Origin: Ruminococcus sp. UBA946
Lineage (GTDB): Bacteria > Bacillota > Clostridia > Oscillospirales > Ruminococcaceae
DNA length: 7,627 nt
Assembly (NCBI GenBank): GCA_002293295.1
Contig: DBCY01000202.1
Span: 1 to 7,627, forward strand
Direction of reading: 5' to 3'
Shown here: piece by piece, positions 5,549 through 7,627 of the stretch
Numbering within the stretch: position 1 is the first letter of the stretch
Layout: each line of letters opens with the position of its first letter
Notes under the pieces: model-generated
Seen by the model: the letters and a program-made list of their open reading frames with translations, nothing else
Database searches by the model: none
What the model was told of the DNA's origin: nothing
Made by a program: the position numbers and the translations under genes

Positions 5549-6157
5549 TTAAGCAAAAACGTCCATTTCACCTTTATAATTAGGGTCGGCGCTTCTGGGG
5601 AAATAGATGGGGTCGCCGAGATATTCAATTTCAAGGCGGGGCATCTGATTGATAATTATTTCAATCTTACCCGGAATAAACTCAAAATCCCGGTTTTCAA
5701 GAGCAGTCAAATCCTGGTCGTTCAACGTATAGTTAACGCTCAGCTTGCCGTTGTCAAAGCTGACTCCTTCGCCGCTGTTGGATTTAGGAAGGGCGTTAAG
5801 TATGGAATCCAGGCTCCGGGTGGCTTTTTTTACGCCGACGTTCGGATTAAAACCGGTTTTTGCGGCAGGGCTGTAAGCGGTGCGTTCAGGTTCGCCGTCC
5901 GCTCCCATTTTTGCTACAGCCTGGTAGGTGAATGAAAGCGCTTCATTATATGAAGGGGAAGGTATAAAGGTATCGAATTTTCTCTGGTCTAAATCGACGC
6001 TGACAGAATCAGCCTGAAGGCACAATGAATTTCCGCGCTGCCCGAAATTCACCGAGGGCAGCTTGCTTTTTGCGTTTTCAAGCGCTTTAAGTTCAGCTCT
6101 CGTCACATTTACTTCAATTTCAATCGGTATACGCTTATAACTTAATAATTGTTCCAT
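5549..6157 (-). CDS. DUF6470 / YviE-like flagellar-locus protein
   Basis: This 202-aa soluble protein has no signal peptide or membrane helix and one cysteine (residue 46). In Bacillus subtilis, yviE (DUF6470) lies in exactly this place between flgL and fliW, and clostridial members begin with a similar short beta-strand segment (IPIEIEVNVTRAEL here, about residues 10-23). A central segment, YNEALSFTYQAVAKMGADGE (about 70-89), fits the helical part of that family. The C-terminus has strands with a hydrophobic alternating pattern (KIEIIINQMPRLEIEYLGDPIYF). Its biochemical role is not established. The family call rests on synteny plus weak sequence resemblance. The ATG at 6155-6157 has only a poor ribosome site (GGGC), and that site is part of the inverted repeat at 6163-6171, so initiation may be controlled by RNA structure. 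Confidence 0.72.
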   Translation of the reverse strand: MEQLLSYKRIPIEIEVNVTRAELKALENAKSKLPSVNFGQRGNSLCLQADSVSVDLDQRKFDTFIPSPSYNEALSFTYQAVAKMGADGEPERTAYSPAAKTGFNPNVGVKKATRSLDSILNALPKSNSGEGVSFDNGKLSVNYTLNDQDLTALENRDFEFIPGKIEIIINQMPRLEIEYLGDPIYFPRSADPNYKGEMDVFA

Positions 6158-6162
6158 ATAAC

Positions 6163-6249
6163 GCCCATGCCATAAATTTGTTGAATCCCGTGAAAAATAA
6201 CGGCATGGGCTTACACCGCCTTTCCTCGTCCCTGAGAGTATTCCTCACG
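6163..6249 (-). promoter_or_regulatory. Interleaved stems (possible pseudoknot) over the DUF6470 start region
   Basis: Stem 1 is perfect over 9 bp: GCCCATGCC (6163-6171) with GGCATGGGC (6202-6210). Stem 2 is 11 bp in the minus-strand RNA, counting two G-U pairs: 6189-6199 with 6239-6249. Because the two pairings interleave, they form an H-type pseudoknot topology or two exclusive states. The last-transcribed strand of stem 1 ends 5 bases before the ATG of the DUF6470 gene and contains its only weak ribosome-site-like G-run. This is the geometry of a translational switch. Function is inferred. Confidence 0.5.
6224..6237 (-). promoter_or_regulatory. Predicted CsrA-type hairpin, proximal copy
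   Basis: In the transcript CTC-AGGGAC-GAG forms a hairpin with a 3-bp stem plus a closing G-U pair. The hexaloop AGGGAC fits the ANGGAN rule, and CAGGGACG fits CARGGAYG from the CsrA consensus. The loop GGA is at 6231-6229. The same hairpin recurs 92 nt away in the other copy. Confidence 0.42.
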
Positions 6250-6314
6250 TTAATACACGCCCCTTTGAAGTTATGAACCGCGTGAAAACAACAGTACGGG
6301 CTTATACCGCTTTT

Positions 6315-6331
6315 CCCTCATCCTTTGAGAA
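6315..6331 (-). promoter_or_regulatory. Predicted CsrA-type hairpin, distal copy
   Basis: In the transcript CTC-AAAGGAT-GAG forms a hairpin with 3 Watson-Crick pairs extended by two G-U pairs. The loop presents AAGGAT, a fit to ANGGAN, followed by G as in the CsrA consensus. The GGA is at 6323-6321, 92 nt upstream in the RNA of the equivalent GGA in the proximal copy. The loop differs in length from that copy (7 against 6 nt) while stem and GGA are kept. Confidence 0.42.
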
Positions 6332-6396
6332 TATTTTCACGTTTAACCGTCAGTTATTATTTATTTTAATTAAAGGATTTAAATATAGCCGTAAGT

Positions 6397-7551
6397 TTAT
6401 ACGAAATCAAAAAGACTTAAGGGGAGAACCCTTGAGCTTAGCTGAAGAGCCGCATTATAAGCGGCTTCTAAAGATTCCATATTAGAAATTTCCGCTTCAA
6501 TATCAACGCCTTCGACATCATTCTGGCGTTCAAGCAGACTGGTTTCATACTCGGAGTTTTTTTCAAGATAAAAATCAACGCTGTTTTCTTTGCTTCCCAA
6601 TGAAGTAACCGCGGATAAAACATACCCGTTGGCGTTATTTATTCTGTCAATCAGCCCGTTAGCGGTGGAAAGGTCGCCGTTGGCAAGCGCTTCGGCTGCG
6701 TCATAAACAAGCTGAATCATATTTTTTGACTGACCGAGCTCGTCAACACCGCTGCCTGTAAGCTTCGCTCCGTTAAGGGAAATATCCATTGCGGTCTGAG
6801 GGTCGACTTCATAATTGTCATTATATTTTATACCCATTCCTACATCTACGAAAATAGGCTTTGAACCTGGGAAAAGAAGCGAATTGTCGCCTTTGTCCCG
6901 GGCGTCTTCAAAATTAAGCGTATATTCTGTTTCGGTCTCCGTTCCGTCGTCATTATAGACGAAAACCGAATAATCGCCGTTAGCGAGCGTATTGTAAGGG
7001 GCTTTGGTGCTGTCTGCGTCCAATGGTATACCGTTATAGCATACCACTTTTTTATCACCCGAATCATACAGAACCGTTCCGTCGCCGGATTCAAGCCTGC
7101 AGGCTTCATAGGTAAAAGGCGTACCCCCGTTGCTTGTTCCCCCGAAAACCTGACGTTCGGCAAAGTCTGCATTCATAAGCGACATCATAAAATCAGCGGT
7201 TTCTCTCAGTTCAAGGGCTATTGCCTGACGCTGTTCCGTTTCTAAGGTAGTGTTGCAGCCCTGATTCAGCTTTATGCCGACAACCTGCACGTACTTGTCG
7301 TTTATTCCCATAAGGTTGGTTTCAGCCATGTTGTATATTTCCTTGGCGGTTCCGAGGTTATCCTTATACATGGCCATATTGCTCAGCTGGCGTCTTGTAG
7401 CCATTGCCTTAGTTGCGTTGATTGAATCCTCCGAAGCCCTTTTGTATGCTTTCTGCGTCAGCGTCCTTTCAAGGGACTTCAGCATGCTTTCGAGGGATTT
7501 GTTGGTATTCCTCAGATATTGTCTTTCCTGTATATTATTGGTAACTCTCAT
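6397..7551 (-). CDS. flgL: FlgL, hook-filament junction protein (hook-associated protein 3)
   Basis: FlgL is exported through the hollow flagellum and, with FlgK, forms the ring joining hook to filament. The 384-aa product has the flagellin-like N-terminal helix region (MRVTNNIQERQYLRNTNKSLESMLKSLERTLTQKAYKRASED, with the typical RASEDS turn), FADRQ-like AERQVFGGT (about 131-139) and a C-terminal helix (ISNMESLEAAYNAALQLSSRVLPLSLFDFV), all standard for FlgL. The middle is variable, beta-rich and acidic. It contains three cysteines (99, 151, 171), which is unusual for an exported axial protein. The ATG at 7549-7551 has GGAGG with 8-nt spacing. It is the first flagellar gene of the window; flgK is expected just upstream, outside it. 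Confidence 0.95.
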   Translation of the reverse strand: MRVTNNIQERQYLRNTNKSLESMLKSLERTLTQKAYKRASEDSINATKAMATRRQLSNMAMYKDNLGTAKEIYNMAETNLMGINDKYVQVVGIKLNQGCNTTLETEQRQAIALELRETADFMMSLMNADFAERQVFGGTSNGGTPFTYEACRLESGDGTVLYDSGDKKVVCYNGIPLDADSTKAPYNTLANGDYSVFVYNDDGTETETEYTLNFEDARDKGDNSLLFPGSKPIFVDVGMGIKYNDNYEVDPQTAMDISLNGAKLTGSGVDELGQSKNMIQLVYDAAEALANGDLSTANGLIDRINNANGYVLSAVTSLGSKENSVDFYLEKNSEYETSLLERQNDVEGVDIEAEISNMESLEAAYNAALQLSSRVLPLSLFDFV

Positions 7552-7556
7552 TATAA

Positions 7557-7570
7557 AAACCTCCGCGTTT
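7557..7570 (-). promoter_or_regulatory. flgL ribosome site, in a small potential hairpin
   Basis: GGAGG (7564-7560) lies 8 nt before the flgL ATG. The flanking AAAC and GTTT can pair (4 bp), leaving GCGGAG in the loop, so the ribosome site could again be presented as a GGA loop. The stem is weak and the loop fits the CsrA consensus less well than the fliW site. I report it mainly as the ribosome site that fixes the start. Confidence 0.4.
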
Positions 7571-7627
7571 AGTAGTTAGAAAATAGTAGCTGGTAGCTAG
7601 TAACTAATTAACAATTAAGAATTAACA
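7571..7627. repeat. Short AT-rich degenerate repeats upstream of flgL
   Basis: Variants of TAGTAGTTAG, TAGTAGCTGG and TAGCTAGTAAC follow each other, then a 7-nt period repeat AATTAAC/AATTAAG/AATTAAC (7606-7626) runs to the window edge. No coding frame or convincing promoter is visible. It looks like a small intergenic minisatellite that may continue outside the window. Confidence 0.5.

Larger units (their letters stand above)
6158..6345 (-). repeat. Tandem pair of ~92-nt structured units between flgL and the DUF6470 gene
   Basis: Two diverged direct copies (about 6158-6250 and 6252-6345) are roughly three-quarters identical by eye over their core, and equivalent landmarks lie 91-96 nt apart. 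Shared blocks include CGTGAAAA, GGGCTTA, ACCGC, TCC, GAGA and TCACGTT. Most substitutions are transitions. Each copy keeps the order GCCC, CGTGA, GGGC, TCACG, in which the first pairs with the third and the second with the fourth. In the transcript, G-U pairs in one copy are A-U pairs in the other (6243-6244 against 6194-6195, compared with the second copy), which supports an RNA fold on the flagellar strand. I see no ORF worth calling here. Confidence 0.75.

Noticed and set aside
6158..6345. Known riboswitch (c-di-GMP, TPP, glycine) in the flgL-DUF6470 gap
   Set aside because: Isolated resemblances such as CTGAGA and GGGACG appear, but the required conserved cores and stem order of those classes are missing.
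6158..6345. CRISPR array or transposon ends
   Set aside because: There are only two diverged copies with no spacers, and no terminal inverted repeats bounding an element with a transposase.

Overview
The window is a bacterial late-flagellar gene block on the minus strand (about 1420-7551), with a tRNA gene at its downstream end and the remnant of a mobile element beyond that. The gene set, its order (flgL, a YviE/DUF6470-like gene, fliW, csrA, fliD, fliS, chaperone-like gene), the strong GGAGG-type ribosome sites and the moderate-to-low GC content point to a motile Gram-positive of the class Clostridia. The DUF4368-type serine recombinase tail in the flank is also typical of gut Clostridia. 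No ribosomal RNA or other precise taxonomic marker is present, so I go no further than the class.

Layout from left to right. 1-511: accessory DNA with two weak minus-strand ORFs and no recognisable family. 512-1221: plus-strand C-terminal remnant of a large serine recombinase. It lacks its catalytic domain and appears to be split near its end by a roughly 100-nt imperfect palindrome. 1246-1290: terminator of the tRNA gene. 1299-1375: tRNA-Arg(CCG), minus strand, CCA encoded. 1420-1887: coiled-coil FlgN/FliT-like putative chaperone. 1977-2342: fliS. 2424-4808: fliD, long and carrying an acidic helical insert. 4831-5079: csrA. 5081-5515: fliW. 5549-6157: DUF6470. 6158-6396: a 239-nt gap holding a tandemly duplicated structured element. 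6397-7551: flgL. 7552-7627: leader of flgL with short AT-rich repeats.

How the genes fit together. FlgL joins the hook to the filament. FliD caps the growing filament. FliS is the flagellin export chaperone. The last gene is probably another export chaperone. FliW and CsrA form the known partner switch in which FliW antagonises the RNA-binding repressor CsrA according to flagellin secretion status. csrA starts one base after the fliW stop, and its ribosome site lies inside the last fliW codons, so the two should be translationally coupled.

The most interesting signal is non-coding. The ribosome site of fliW lies in the loop of a small hairpin (GAAAA-GGATG-TTTTC) that resembles a CsrA binding site. 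Upstream, the gap between flgL and the DUF6470 gene contains two diverged copies of a unit of about 92 nt. Each copy carries a CTC-(loop with GGA)-GAG hairpin matching the CsrA consensus, and each has two interleaved pairings that could form a pseudoknot. The copy next to the DUF6470 gene places its 3' strand on that gene's ribosome-binding region. I infer, but cannot prove, that CsrA or a structured RNA switch regulates the yviE-like/fliW/csrA segment from inside the operon.
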